Positions 46,887-58,293 are shown, counted from the first letter of the stretch. The stretch is DNA of 64,000 bases from Kingdonia uniflora (GCA_014058105.1 JACGCM010001166.1:1302001-1366000); one strand, 5' to 3'. Notes: a model not told the origin generated them from the letters alone. Made by a program: numbers and translations.

Positions 46887-47440
46887 TATTGGGTATGAAC
46901 TCGAATTGAAGGATTGTTAAAGTTGAGAAATTGTCGAAGTCGTTCGAACGAGCGTTCATACTCCCTAGAATTTTGGCCCAGGAGTCAATCTCGTTCGAAC
47001 GAGCTTGGATGTCGTTCAAACGAGATGTTATGTTTCTAGGGTTGGAGACCAACTATCGCAAAGTCGTTCGAACGAGCTTCGCGTAGGTTTACCTTAGATG
47101 TTAGAGTTTTGTCTCGAGATCCGTACTACTTGTATTTTTGGTCCTCTACTATATAAAGAGGACTTAGGTAATTTTGTTAATCTATCTTATGTGAGTTTAA
47201 TCTTAGAGAGGCTAGGGTTTGAAGGGACTCCATTAAAGCTTGAGAAGCTTGAGAGATTGTTGTAACCTTTGATCTTTGATTAGTGAATTGTTCGCGGGGA
47301 GTGGTTTTTTATCCGCAAGGGTTTTCCACTTCCCTCCTCCGGGTAAATTATTTTGTTATTGCTTTCGTATAATTTCTTTTTGGCATTTTCGTTTATCGTT
47401 CTTGGGCGAGGGATTGGGATTAGCTACCCGAATTTCTAAT
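46887..47440 (+). repeat. Ty1/copia LTR, plus orientation
   Basis: A polypurine-like AAGTAGGAGA lies before the left edge. TATATAAAG is at 47,150-47,158. A copia-type primer-binding site TGGTGTCAGAGTCGA (47,444-47,458, like TGGTATCAGAGC for initiator tRNA-Met) lies four bases past the right edge. It contains four copies of a GTCGTTCGAACGAGC-like palindrome. Edges are inferred. Confidence 0.55.
46938..47080. repeat. Cluster of TCGTTCGAACGA palindromes in the copia LTR
   Basis: Four copies of (G/C)TCGTTC(G/A)AACGAG at about 46,939, 46,990, 47,012 and 47,062. Confidence 0.85.
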
Positions 47441-47443
47441 AAA

Positions 47444-47458
47444 TGGTGTCAGAGTCGA
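47444..47458 (+). other. Copia-type primer-binding site
   Basis: TGGTGTCAGAGTCGA is a diverged initiator-Met site just right of the LTR. Confidence 0.55.
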
Positions 47459-47693
47459 CAGTTCGGCTGGGAACATAGTCTACTGCGATTGGCGAGTGCT
47501 CAGGATAGAACATGGATGTGTGGAGAAAGTACGGTGCTTGGGTATAGCAGATAAGTCGTTGCACATAGATCTCAGGTGAAATGGTGTACTACGGGAGCTC
47601 AAACCAAGGTGAAGATTGTTGGTGGGTGTATCTAATCGTATCGGTGGTGGTGGACGGTTATCGTTCGAGGTGGAGCTCATGTTCGCTTTCGTG
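47459..47693 (+). other. Copia internal remnant
   Basis: Non-coding leader-like DNA. A PPT-like CCAAGGTGAAGATTGTTGG occurs at 47,603-47,621, and a similar CCAAGGTGGAGATTGTT on the far side of the solo LTR (50,421-50,437). Confidence 0.4.
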
Positions 47694-47698
47694 AAGCT
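47694..47698. other. Left target-site duplication of the solo LTR
   Basis: AAGCT, repeated exactly at 50,380-50,384. Confidence 0.9.
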
Positions 47699-50379
47699 TA
47701 TCACGCCCCAAAATCCAGTAATCGGTAGCTTGACCAATTACTAGATTCTAAGTAGTGCAGGTCAGGGAATCCCCAGATTCTACCCTACAAATAGCCAAGC
47801 CGTAGACAATTTCTGGCTCAGCTATTCACATATAGCAATAATCATCAGAGTAAAGAAATAACATACAACAATAAAATGCGGAAGCAAAAGATATATATAT
47901 ATACATTAGAAGAAAATGTAATACAATATCTCGAAATAAAAATTAGCAACATATGCTGAGAACACCTACAAAAGTCTAGAACTGAAAGAAATCTGCAGCG
48001 GCAAGATCTATCTCTGAACTGGCCAACCACGCGGCAGTCCAAACTAATTAACCTCTGAAATGGTTAAAATGCGAGCGTTAGCAAACAACGAGCTCACTAA
48101 TCCAACAGAACTAAATATTCTACTAATAAACATGTACTGAGAATAGAGATAAAGAGTAATGTAAAACAGAAACAGGTAAATACAGTCTAGCAATATACTA
48201 AAAGATCACAAGGGATAGAGAGTAGATAAGGAAAGAGTTAGAGTCAAGAATATAAGAGGAGAGAGAGTTGATGATAAGAGAATATGCAATACCATGATGT
48301 GACGTGATGATAAGGATAATCCCATACTTACCCTAGGTGCAATGTGACGTGATACAATAAAACCGATATTCGTAATTCCTAAGTAGTAGGTCGATCAACC
48401 GCTAACGTCTAATTTCTTAAAGAGATCAGTAAGGGGACACACTGGTACGATTTGGTTAAGCTCGACCAAGCTAAGGATAGGTCGCACTCGATCAAAGTGG
48501 TAATGGGTGGATCAACCCAACGGAGCAATAGTCCGTATCATTTCAAGGAATTTCAACCTCACCGTGGAATAAGTTGGGATCTCCATGACTCTGCCTCATA
48601 CCATTCTTTACTACTGAGTGGTTGAACTAGGTATGACAGTGCCATTCCCAATTTCACCAAATCTTTTAACCCGATATTAGGACTCCTTGGACCCTATCGG
48701 AGGTTAACCGAAACAGTGTGTTCGTGTATCCAATCTCAATAAGTTTTGAAGATATTAGTAAAGTAATTAAGATGCAATAAGTGTATAAGAGAAACAATAC
48801 AGCTGCCGCTCACACGGCAACACAAATCAGGATGAATAGAGACTCGGTCGGACCGACTAAGCATAGCCGACACAGCAACCTAACCGTCACTACATCCGAC
48901 ACACCAATCTCTTAAAGTTAGAAGGGGCATTCAGGGGACAAGCCACGAGAACACGAACCCAACCATAACTAACTAAGCTCAGGTCCTATACAAACACTAA
49001 CCGAACCCCCAAAATCAAACAAACCTAACTACAGGTTAACAAAATAAACCGAGTAATTCCTAGGTGCAATTATAGTTAATAACATAGCATCTCTAAGTTC
49101 AATTAACACTCTAAAACAATACTCAGAAACTAGTATAGAAACTTAGTAATGAAGGGATAAAACTCGCCTGATAATAATCCAAGTCTGGCAGAAACCAACT
49201 CGGAAAACTGAATAAATTCTGTGGAACGGCAAACGGAACGCCTGACAAGCTAACACAACCAATAACAACAACAAGCAAACAATCAATTAAAGAAAACGAT
49301 AATAAACCCAACCCTAGAATCAAACTCTACGCCGAAAATCGAGCGAAAAGGACGAAAAAGGAATCGGGAAAACTTACCGAGGGTAGGAGCGAAACTCGCG
49401 ACAAAACGGGCGAAGGATCCTTGATACGATGGGGGGAGAGTGAATCAAGAGTGAGGAAGAGAGGGGAAATAGGTTAGGGAGAGAAGAGAGAGAAAAAAAA
49501 GGTAAGTGAAGAAATGAGAGAAAATAGACCCAAAAAGAGCTGCAGACTCCCCTCCGTTCGAACAGAACTGATCCTGTTCGAACAGAGTCAAGTCTATTCG
49601 AACAGAGACTAGTCTGCTCGAACATAAAGAGGTCTGTTCAAACAAAAAGGGCCCTGTTCGAACAGAATTGCTCTTGCACCTAAAAAAGGACCCCGGGGAT
49701 GCCCCCGGACCACCCCAGAAACACCATGGACCACCACCACTACCACATAAACATTCCTACAAGCCTAACAAGGATTTCTCAAGGTACAAACACCACCTCC
49801 ACCTCCTCACGGCCACCAAAACACCTAGGCCCCCAAAAAGGAATCTTTTCCTCGGAAAAGTCCAGAAACTTACCGGCAACTCCAACGGCTCACCGGAACC
49901 ACCCCAAACCACACACACAACATACAAGCAACAATACCAACCCATCTAGGGGTTCCCACAAATTATAACACCGTCGTAACGCATAAAACCACCAGAATGC
50001 CAAAAAAGGAATATTTGCCCGGAAAATCCTAGAAACCTATCGGCCAATCCAACGGCTCACCGCAACCACACCAAACCACAAACACAATAATTAAACATCA
50101 TCACCAACCCATATAGGGGTTCCCAAGGCCACAATGTCACCTCCTCCTCCGAAAGACCATCGAACCGTCAAAACCACAAAATCTTATACTAAAACACTGA
50201 AAGGAATAAATTGATGCAAATTGATGAATGATGGATGATTAATGGGTGAAAGAGTAAATGTGGAATATGAATGAGGAACTTAACGTGAAGGAATAAATGC
50301 CGATGAGATAAGGAATAGGAATATTACGGAAATAGAATATAAGCGAATAAAAGGAGTAACTAAAATACGGGACATTACA
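47699..50379 (-). mobile_element. Solo LTR of a Ty3/gypsy (Del/Tekay-like) element, 2,681 bp
   Basis: On the minus strand it runs from TGTAATGTCCCGTATTTTAG to GGGGCGTGATA (TGTCACGCC with one change). It is flanked by perfect AAGCT duplications. Both ends match the general TGTAATGTCCC...GGGGCGTGACA form I know from long plant gypsy LTRs. There is no internal region, so it is the product of LTR-LTR recombination. It contains six TTCGAA-centred repeats at 49,553-49,672. The open frames inside (for example 49,374-49,645) are Ser/Leu-rich and look like chance. Confidence 0.85.
49553..49672. repeat. Cluster of CTGTTCGAACAG palindromes in the solo LTR
   Basis: Six spaced copies (three exact CTGTTCGAACAG or near it, three with one or two changes), 14-25 bp apart. 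Confidence 0.85.
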
Positions 50380-51560
50380 AAGCTCAAAATAGATGGTTGC
50401 TGACTAACGGTGTTTGATCCAAGGTGGAGATTGTTAAGATTGGTGGATCAAAGTTAGTCCCACATCGGGTAGAAGATGTAGTTCATATAAGGATATAAGA
50501 AGATACAGACTATTAAAATTGTACCGAGGCCTTTTCAGATAAAACCCCACACCTAGCCCATAATAGGGGGTCAAGGTGGGGACAATATCGGTGTAATGCG
50601 AGGGCTTCCTAACATAATATAGTTCAACATTTCGTAAACTAACTTAGCCGTTCGATTAAATAACAAGGAATCTATGTTTTACTAATTAAGTAGGTAGTTG
50701 AGGACTACAACATAATGAACAATTAGGTATTGAACAACTACCCACAAATTAAAACAACATTCCTTACTTACTCAATCAAAGAACTACTAAACTACGTTAC
50801 GGAACGTTGAAATAGCTTACACGAGCAAACTATTTGGGCATAATAGGAACTGCTTAAAACATAAAATCCCTAAATAATCACAACACAATGACGAGATGAT
50901 TGCTCAATCTAATTGCAAAATATTAGAGTTTTCTAGCAAAATCCTACTTATAAACATAAAATCAAACCAAAAACAACAATGGGTATCTAAGATTACAACA
51001 ACCACAATTGCAGAATCAAACAGAATTGAAACAAGTGTACATAATATGAGGTTTATGACCAAAAAACCCAATTCTAAACCAATAATATCTCAATAGAGAG
51101 GAAGATGATAAACTCACCTTGTAGAGTGACCAGTGTGAGAAATTTGTGAGAGTAGAATTAGTTTGTACAACTACAGTTGTTGTGGTTTTATTCAGAAACC
51201 GCAGTTTAGGTTCAGATTGAAAACCCTTACTCATATGGCAAAGATTTTTCTTTTTTGGCCCAAATAGTCTGGATTATGAAAAGTTTAAACTATTTTAACT
51301 TAGATGACGGTGTAACCGATCCTGGAGTACGTACAGAGTATAAAATACTCCTTGGGGATTCTAGAACCGGTTTATGAACTTTTCGTTTGTACGCCCCATC
51401 CCCTTAGGATATGACATTTTAACTAAGTACACACCCTACACCCTACACCCAACATCTAAACTCGATATTTTTGTCGGTAATCTTAGAATAACAACATATA
51501 CTTTTGTGGTCAATCATCAGTTTTCATGTGGTGCCAAAGGCGACTAACTGCTATATACGG
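50380..51560. other. Intergenic DNA with LTR-like start
   Basis: AAGGTGGAGATTGTTAAGA then AGTCCCACATCGG (50,424-50,466) looks like the start of a copia-type LTR after its polypurine tract; no right end was found. The rest is AT-rich and non-coding as far as I can see. Confidence 0.4.
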
Positions 51561-51565
51561 TGGTC

Positions 51566-51770
51566 AAAACAGAGTCACGTTAATGGGTCATGCGTTCGGG
51601 TGAATGAGAGTGAACCAATGTGAGATTATTTGAGCTTAGTTGGGAGTGGTGTAATGTGCTAGCGTACAACGAGTAGAACTGTTGTTACCCCCTGTGGACA
51701 CCTAGAGCAATGAGATAATTTTCCCATTTTATCCCCATGCTTTGAAACATATCTAAGGAGGTAGAAATCC
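51566..51770 (-). pseudogene. Cationic amino-acid transporter fragment, copy 2
   Basis: It aligns at nucleotide level with 53,133-53,345 (GGGT-ATGCGTTCGGGTGAAT versus CTTTCATGTTTTCGGGTAAA; CATGCTTTGAAACA versus CACGCTTTGAAACA) but is more decayed. Confidence 0.5.
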
Positions 51771-51879
51771 ATAAATTAGTATTCTATGTGTTGATCGTCA
51801 TTTATAATTATTGCATGCACCACTACTCTAAAAATTGTTTAAGAAAAATGCAAATGCTCTACTGGTGGTGACTACTCTT

Positions 51880-52130
51880 ATTGTCACTGTGGCATTTACT
51901 GTTGGCTTCACACTTCTCGAGGGTTATGAAAATGATAGAGAACGCAAATGAATGCCGATACTATAAAATCATAAGTTATTTAAAAGTTAAATTTGCTATG
52001 ACACAATGACACGAAAATGTTAATGTCTTACAAGGATCAATAGTAATTATTTCAGAAAGGCTGCATTGCAATCCTATTATTTGTAAAATAATTAAGCGTG
52101 AAAGCGTACTTTGTTCAAACTTTTCTTGTA
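51880..52130 (+). pseudogene. PGG-domain fragment, copy 2
   Basis: It reads NALLVVTTLIVTVAFTVGF then TLLEGYENDRERK and the same in-frame TGA as copy 1. It matches copy 1 (44,637-44,880) closely in DNA sequence. Confidence 0.65.
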
Positions 52131-52629
52131 AGGGCGTGCTCTCAACAAAGATGCTACTAATTGTGATTGCATTCTTAATTCATTTTAATGCGTTTAAGTC
52201 ATTTTCTAGCATATGTTTGTTTGCATAATCACTTTAAATTAATCTTTGTATTTAGCATGTGGAGAACGAATATATTAATCAATACTAATTTCCAAATTTG
52301 AGGTTTAGTTAGTTCGATATGCATGCGTTTACGTTTTACCACTCTCATTGGGTTGAAGTTCGTACTATCCTAACCAAAAAAGCGTTAATGAGATACATTT
52401 AGGTTGCTGGACCTGACCTTATGAGCATAACTCTACCTGTGAAGTTCAGGCAAATAAAACCTATTAAACTGAAGTATTCTTATGTCACGATGGTAAAACT
52501 TGCAGTTACGCCTAAGGGACTGTGTCGATTTACTTTTACCAATAACATATAGTTATGAGAATGATTTTAATAATATTACAGCTCTGAATTTCTGACATCC
52601 TTAAGCTCTACACTCTTGGAAGGATTAGT
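52131..52629. other. AT-rich spacer, nothing recognised
   Basis: No coding or repeat structure was seen. Confidence 0.4.
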
Positions 52630-53545
52630 CTAAGGTTTCTGCTAATGAGCCATATCATATGTTGCATAAATACCAACAAACACGTAATAATCCAACATCA
52701 CCAATATGCAAAGACCAAACCTCACAAATGCCTTGAAATCAAGAGATCCCATGAGAAATAGATTTATTATAATTGACATTGATGGAAGCTACAAGACGAG
52801 CAGAACACCCCATACTTTGGGTGTTCCCTGCTGAGGATAAACCAATAAAAGCCAGACTGTTCCTATAATATAAATAGGGACCATTACAACATATCCGACC
52901 CAACCGTGTGTTCTCAAGCTCCAATAAGCCGAAATCCCCATTGACGAAGCTATGATAATTATCAAAAATATTACCAAGTTCAACATGTTTCTTCGAGGAG
53001 TCACCTCGCTTATGTAGTATCTCCTCACGAGAAGTGTGACTACCATCATCATGAGTATGAAGGGTATGCTAATCTATAACAAGCTCGTTAATGCATTTAA
53101 ACCCAAGAACAAGACAATGTCATCACTACATATGGTTACCAAAAGAGTCGCATTAACGGGCTTTCATGTTTTCGGGTAAATAAGAGCAAACCACGGTAGA
53201 ATTATATGAGCCCTTGCAATGTATGGTACAACATGCTTGGCCAAGTACACCTACAAGTAAAATTATGGCAGTTCCCTTCAAAGTACCTAATGCAACGAAA
53301 TACTTTGCCCATGTCATTCCCACGCTTTGAAACACGACCGAGTATGCCGCGTTGGGATCAATATCAGTGTACTTCTGCATCATATTCAGTAACAACACCA
53401 TTAAACCATAAACCACCCTAATTATAGACATCGATCCAAGAAGACCCAACGACATGTCTTTTGACACGTTTGTCATTTTATCAGCCATAAGGTTTCTGTT
53501 CAAAGGGAGAGTTTTCTCCAGAGGGAGACTCTCTACTATCAATTC
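52630..53545 (-). pseudogene. Cationic amino-acid transporter (CAT family) pseudogene
   Basis: Minus strand, in order: MADKMTNVSKDMSLGLLGSM, DPNAAYSVVFQSVGMTWAKY, VALGTLKGTAIILLVGVLGQ, a frameshift near 53,200, MMVVTLLVRRYYISEVTPRR, then NLVIFLIIIIASSMGISAYW and PQQGTPKVWGVLLV. After another shift, NLFLMGSLDFKAFVRFGLCI and FVGIYATYDMAH follow. These are the second-half membrane segments of plant CAT transporters of the APC superfamily, which move Arg, Lys and other amino acids. The N-terminal half is absent and at least three frame breaks occur. Confidence 0.85.
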
Positions 53546-53990
53546 TTAGCGATAAGACATATCCGCTATGTATTCTTTCCTGAGCCTCAAGTATTTCCTA
53601 TTGGGTTTACTGGGTGAGGTTTTAATTGGGCAGACAATTACCAGTGCATCCAACACCGATATGGGACTTGTTAGTATTGGCTTTGCCTTCTATTCACAGC
53701 CTTTTTTTTGCTAGGTTTAGATTGTAGAGACAATCATCTTATCCACGGTGGATAAACCAAATAAGGAGTGTCATAGTCTGCGTCGCTCAAGGTAAGCCCC
53801 TCCATGTGGAGTAGATTAGGTCACCATCGGACTACTAACCCCCTAGGGTTTCGGTTAGAGAGAGGGGGGGGGGGCATGAGGAGTCTATATATATATATAT
53901 ATTACTAGCTAATGTTTACTTGGCCTTTTGGAGCCTTAATGGAAAATCTATATATTATTTTATATTGGCTTGGTAAATATTTAAATATTA
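53546..53990. other. Spacer with G-run and TA microsatellite
   Basis: A G run is at about 53,865-53,873 and a TA tract at about 53,888-53,902. No gene. Confidence 0.6.
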
Positions 53991-54474
53991 GAACATCTCC
54001 AACAGAGGTGAGTGGGAGTGGGAATCCTCATACTTACCTCTTAAATTCCCTTCAATAGGTGAGTAGAAATGAGAATTCCCACTCTTACTCGCAAAAAAAA
54101 AAAAGAATTCACAAACTTTGGGAAAAAAAACCCCACTCGACTTAGGCACCTTTCGTGAAGGTGCACGCCTCTACGACAATCACCCAAGCTAAAAATCTGT
54201 ATGCCTAAACTGAAATGGCATTACACTTTATGCCTGCTGCAGAGTCGCGCGCCTTCACGACATGCACCTCAGAACTAAGTCTCATTCTCTCCTTTCAAGT
54301 GCTAAACATCTCATTTTTCTAAACTCTTTAAATCATTAATCATTTCATCTCCCAACTCTCAAGCTCCCAAAGCCCATAATCTCTCATCTTCAAACTTTAA
54401 TTTCTCAATTGTTCAACTCTCATTTCTTAATCTCTTATTCCTCATCCCTCAACCCGTACACTCTTTCACCTTAT

Positions 54475-55665
54475 ATGGAGTCTCAAAACTCATTTATAAC
54501 TTTTTTTCCACCCAACAAACCACCAACATGCCGAAAATCGTGGAGGCAGAATCGAAGAATTGGACGGATGTTAAAGATGTTATTCTTGCCACATTGTGGT
54601 TGAATATCGCGGTGAATTCTCAAACCGAGAATTCTTAAAAAAAAAAAAATTGGGGTAAAATATTGAAAGAATTCACCAAGCAATCAACCGGTACTACACG
54701 AACCATATTCTCGCTTAAAGCACACATGGGAGTAATCAACAAATCCACCATTCATTTCTCATCAATTCATCAATTCATCAATGAAGACTAAAGTGCTTGC
54801 CACGGTTAAGAGCGGAGAAGGCGTTGGCGAGGAAGACGTGGAATGTCTTATTTTTTGAATTTTGTTAACAATATTATTTTATATATTATGTTTTAATTTT
54901 CGCTTAACCATATTGCAGGAATCTTGTGCAAATGAATTGTTTACGGCGACTTTCAAACCAAAAAAGAAACATCGACATCCATTTCATTTTTTTTTCTTCC
55001 ATAAATAACTAATCTTGTCCAAACATCCAAAGTGGATGGATTTCGTAGAAAAAACATTGCGCAAACCAAGTAGCAAGGTCAACAAAACTGGATAAAATTC
55101 AAACCAGGGGGTCTTCATTGAGTATGAACCTAGATGGTGAAGATGGCGAAGGTGAAGGTGAAGATGGAGATGCAATACCACTTTATGCTCAATCCATAAT
55201 GATAACCGTCCTCTGGGCTAAAAGTTGGATCATAAAAGGTAGAGTCTAAATACCCCTTTCGATCAAGTTATAAATGCAACTACCAAAAACTCAAAAAATT
55301 TCAATGAAGCGGTCACCATGAAGATTAAAGAGAATAAAGAGAAGAAAGCATGCAAGAAATCCTACCGAAAGATTAAAGTTAAGCTTGCATGGGCAAAGTT
55401 GGAGAGTTTACGTATTTACAAAGAACATTCGGAAAATGAGATAAAGAAACAAGATATGTCCATTGACACAACTACTATGGACCCTAAAAACACACGATAT
55501 TATGAGTTTATAAAAAATGAGATTCTTGCAAAAATGGAAGCACAAATTTGTTATCAATGTTTCTCATCTTGTGTCGGTGGCGTCCGTAATACTTTGGGTG
55601 ATTTGGATAGTATTTTGGGTAGCCAAGCGAGTAACTTCGATGACAAAGGTTTAGAAGATTATTAG
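54475..55665 (+). pseudogene. Harbinger ORF1 (Myb/SANT-like DNA-binding protein)
   Basis: MESQNSFITFFPPNKPPTCR starts at 54,475. After a frameshift the Myb-like helix-turn-helix follows (SKNWTDVKDVILATLWLNI, NWGKILKEFTKQSTGTTRT). A spacer with an intron-like gap leads to a Gly/Asp/Glu stretch (NLDGEDGEGEGEDGDA). The C-terminal coiled-coil part is open at 55,318-55,665 (MKIKENKEKKACKKSYRKIK, AWAKLESLRIYKEHSENEI). In PIF/Harbinger elements this protein helps bring transposase to DNA and the nucleus. Several frame breaks. Confidence 0.7.
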
Positions 55666-55859
55666 TTAGGTGGGGGTTTAGGAGATTAATGGTGAAAAAA
55701 ATTATGGTTTGAACTAGTACTAATGTAATTTAAGTTAATGCAATTATGTTATTAAAATTATCTTTATTGAAATTGAAATTGAAATTACATTACATGATTG
55801 AAATTGAAATTACTTGCTTCAAACTACGAAAATAAAATTATATAACAAAAAAACTAATT

Positions 55860-56845
55860 TTGCCTCCTTCGATTACCGGTTTCTTTCCAAATATGTTCCA
55901 CGAGGTTGTTTTGAAGGTCTATGTGTTTTTTGCTTATTTCGATAAGACAATGTTGCATTTAGGAATTTTGTGAAGTTTTCATCCGATATAACATTACGCT
56001 CGATCGGAGGTGGTGGGGTTGTTCCATCATATTCATAATCGGGATTCATAACATCTCTTTCGTCTTCAAGAATCATATTGTGCAATAAAATGCACATGTA
56101 TATTATATTGGTCAATGATTTCGTCTTTCAAAATCGACCGGGATGCTTCACGATAGCCTATTGAGATTGCAAAACACCGAACGACATTTCTACATCTTTT
56201 TTAACTGCTTCTTGATACTTCGCATAATTTTATTTTTTTTCGTATACGATGTCGGGATAGTCTTAACGATTGTAGACCACTTGGGATAGATGCCGTCAGC
56301 GAGATAGTAATTAGTATTATAAGTATGACTGTTAACCTAAAATGATACTGGAGGCGTATTCCCCGTAGCAAGGTCGTTAAACAACTTATTGCGTTCAATG
56401 GTATTGATATTGTAGTTTGATTTGGGTATTCCAAAGATTGCATGCCAAATCTACAAATTATAATAGCGTGGCCGCCTCAAGGATGATTGTGGGTTTACGA
56501 TCCTTCCCGTTGAATGCGTCTTAATAAGCCTTCGGGCAATTCTTCCACCCCTAATGCATACAATCCAAATTCCCCAACATCCCCATAAATCCTCTAACAA
56601 TATTCTCTTTAAGCAACATCTCTACATCCTATGCATTCGGTTTTCATATCTACACCCCATGGTATAAATTCACCATTGCTTGACATAATCTCTCCAAAGA
56701 CTCTAACGCCGTGCTTTATCGAATTTGAAGATACTCATCATGCGCATCTGCGGGGGTTCCATAAGCGAGCATTCGAAAACAAGCGAATATTTTTGGATGC
56801 CCTGTTAAACCTTGGGTTTTGGATGCATTTTATTTGTATTTGAAA
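55860..56845 (-). pseudogene. Harbinger transposase
   Basis: Minus strand: GHPKIFACFRMLAYGTPADA, EYLQIR-STALESLERLCQA, RGFMGMLGNLDCMH (first catalytic Asp), KPTIILEAATLL, SNYNINTIERNKLFNDLATG (usual NDI Asp replaced by Asn), TNYYLADGIYPKWSTIVKTI, EAVKKDVEMSFGVLQSQ and IIYMCILLHNMILEDERDVM. This order matches the plant Harbinger DDE transposase (DDE_Tnp_4/Plant_tran families). At least eight stops and the Asp-to-Asn change make it dead. Confidence 0.85.
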
Positions 56846-57064
56846 TAAGAATCATGACCTTGAATATTTTTAATAATCTTTTCGAATATCTCTCGCCTCA
56901 TTCGGTAACGTCGGTGTACGCCTGTCGTGACAGCGCACGCCTCTACGACAAGCGCCTAAAAACTCCACTCGCACACTTTCATTTTGTGTTTTTGGAGTTC
57001 AAGGTGGTATGGGAATCTTCGCACAATAGAAATCCCATACCCATTTATGTTGAAGACGCTTTTA

Positions 57065-58290
57065 ACAACCACATTGTATGTTGAATGAATGCCAATTGGG
57101 AGACTTTACTTGCGCATCCTGGATGACTACTCCATGCATTGGAGGACAACAAGGTGATGGGCCCTACCAAACTAAACCCTTTAAATTCTAATTAAATTTC
57201 TTTTATATTTGTTTTACTAACCCCACACCCCAAACTTTCTGTAATTTCGTGCGCAGAGTTGGGGCGCCCAAAATAAAAAAAAATAAAAATAAAAATTGTA
57301 ACTTCGGTCACACAGCTTGGGAGCCCAAAACTGAAAAAGTTAAAAAAATAACCAAACTTTGTAATTTGGGGCACGAAGTCTTCAAAATTTGGTCGTCCCT
57401 TGCTCTTTCTTGGCCTATTCACAAGGGAACCTTAGCGAGTCGTACTTCGAGGTCGATTCCCAATTCTTGAAATGCCATACCCGGGAGACTTTCGAATTAC
57501 CTTCTTTAGACTATGCATCCTCCACTTCAGACTATGCATTCCCGAAGGCATTCCGGTAGAAAAGTAAGCAAGGCTCAAAGAAGCTCATTCAAAATAGACA
57601 TTACGAAGAAAAAAAGACTTGCGCTCAAAGAATCTCATCCAAAAGGGAAAAAAAGACTCAGGGAAAGCCTGCTGCCCGATACTCCCTACCCTACTGCCTG
57701 ATCCTCCCTTGTGGAGAGCAGGGCGCCAGAGTTAAAAAGAGTAAGAAGATAGAAGCCATCGTGTGGAGAAGCAAATATGGGTTATGCCTTCGCCGCATCA
57801 TCAGTCTAAGTTGACTTAGAAGTTGCCGCTTGCTCATCTAAGGGATGGGCATGGGCACCTTTAGCATCCGCTCGACGACTATCGGTCTACTCTTTTTCCT
57901 AACTGCTGCCTTTGATCTAACTATCAGGAGATCAGTCCATCTTCGCTCTATTCTTTCTTCATCTAGCTATGATATGCATTGAAGCTTCTATTTAAAGCCC
58001 TATCTTCTTCCTAGCCTTTATCCTATCTTTTTTATGGCTTAGTTGATCTCTCACCTGTGGCCTTGGTTCTTGAGATAGCAAGAGAGCAAACAAGCAAGAT
58101 GTGCACCACCCAGGATCCTTAGTAATAGAGAACAACAGCCGTCTACCGAGGACCCTATAAGCCACTGTCATAGAGAACAACAAATCCTATGCAAAAGCAC
58201 ACTACGCACCATTGCGGTCTACGTCATTGTAAAGATCGTGATCGCCGAGTTCTAAGTTGATGAGAGTTATAAGAGGTTATTCGTCGAAAT
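57065..58290. other. Spacer with minisatellite and organelle-like segment
   Basis: 57,236-57,400 holds three diverged ~60-bp units with the core TTGGGCGCCCAAAA. About 57,440-58,250 differs from its surroundings: less AT-biased, rich in CTTCTTC/GAAAGAA-type phrases such as CGACGACTATCGGTCTACTC. It looks like plant mitochondrial intergenic DNA. No gene was recognised in it. Confidence 0.35.
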
Positions 58291-58293
58291 TAA

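Larger units (their letters stand above)
53991..57061. mobile_element. PIF/Harbinger DNA transposon, 3,071 bp, defective
   Basis: The left end GAACATCTCCAACAGAGG is preceded by TTA (53,988-53,990). The right end, read inverted, is AAGCGTCTTCAACATAAATG, followed on the plus strand by TTA (57,062-57,064). Subterminal inverted similarity continues (GTGGGAGTGGGAATC against GGGTATGGGATTTC). It carries a plus-strand Myb/SANT-type ORF1 and a minus-strand transposase, the standard two-gene layout of the superfamily, and TWA duplications are its hallmark. Confidence 0.8.

Noticed and set aside
49374..49968. Open frames of 60-90 codons on both strands inside the solo LTR
   Set aside because: They are low-complexity Ser/Leu or Pro/His/Thr-rich, overlap each other and fall in a GC-richer part of an LTR; no motif supports a protein.
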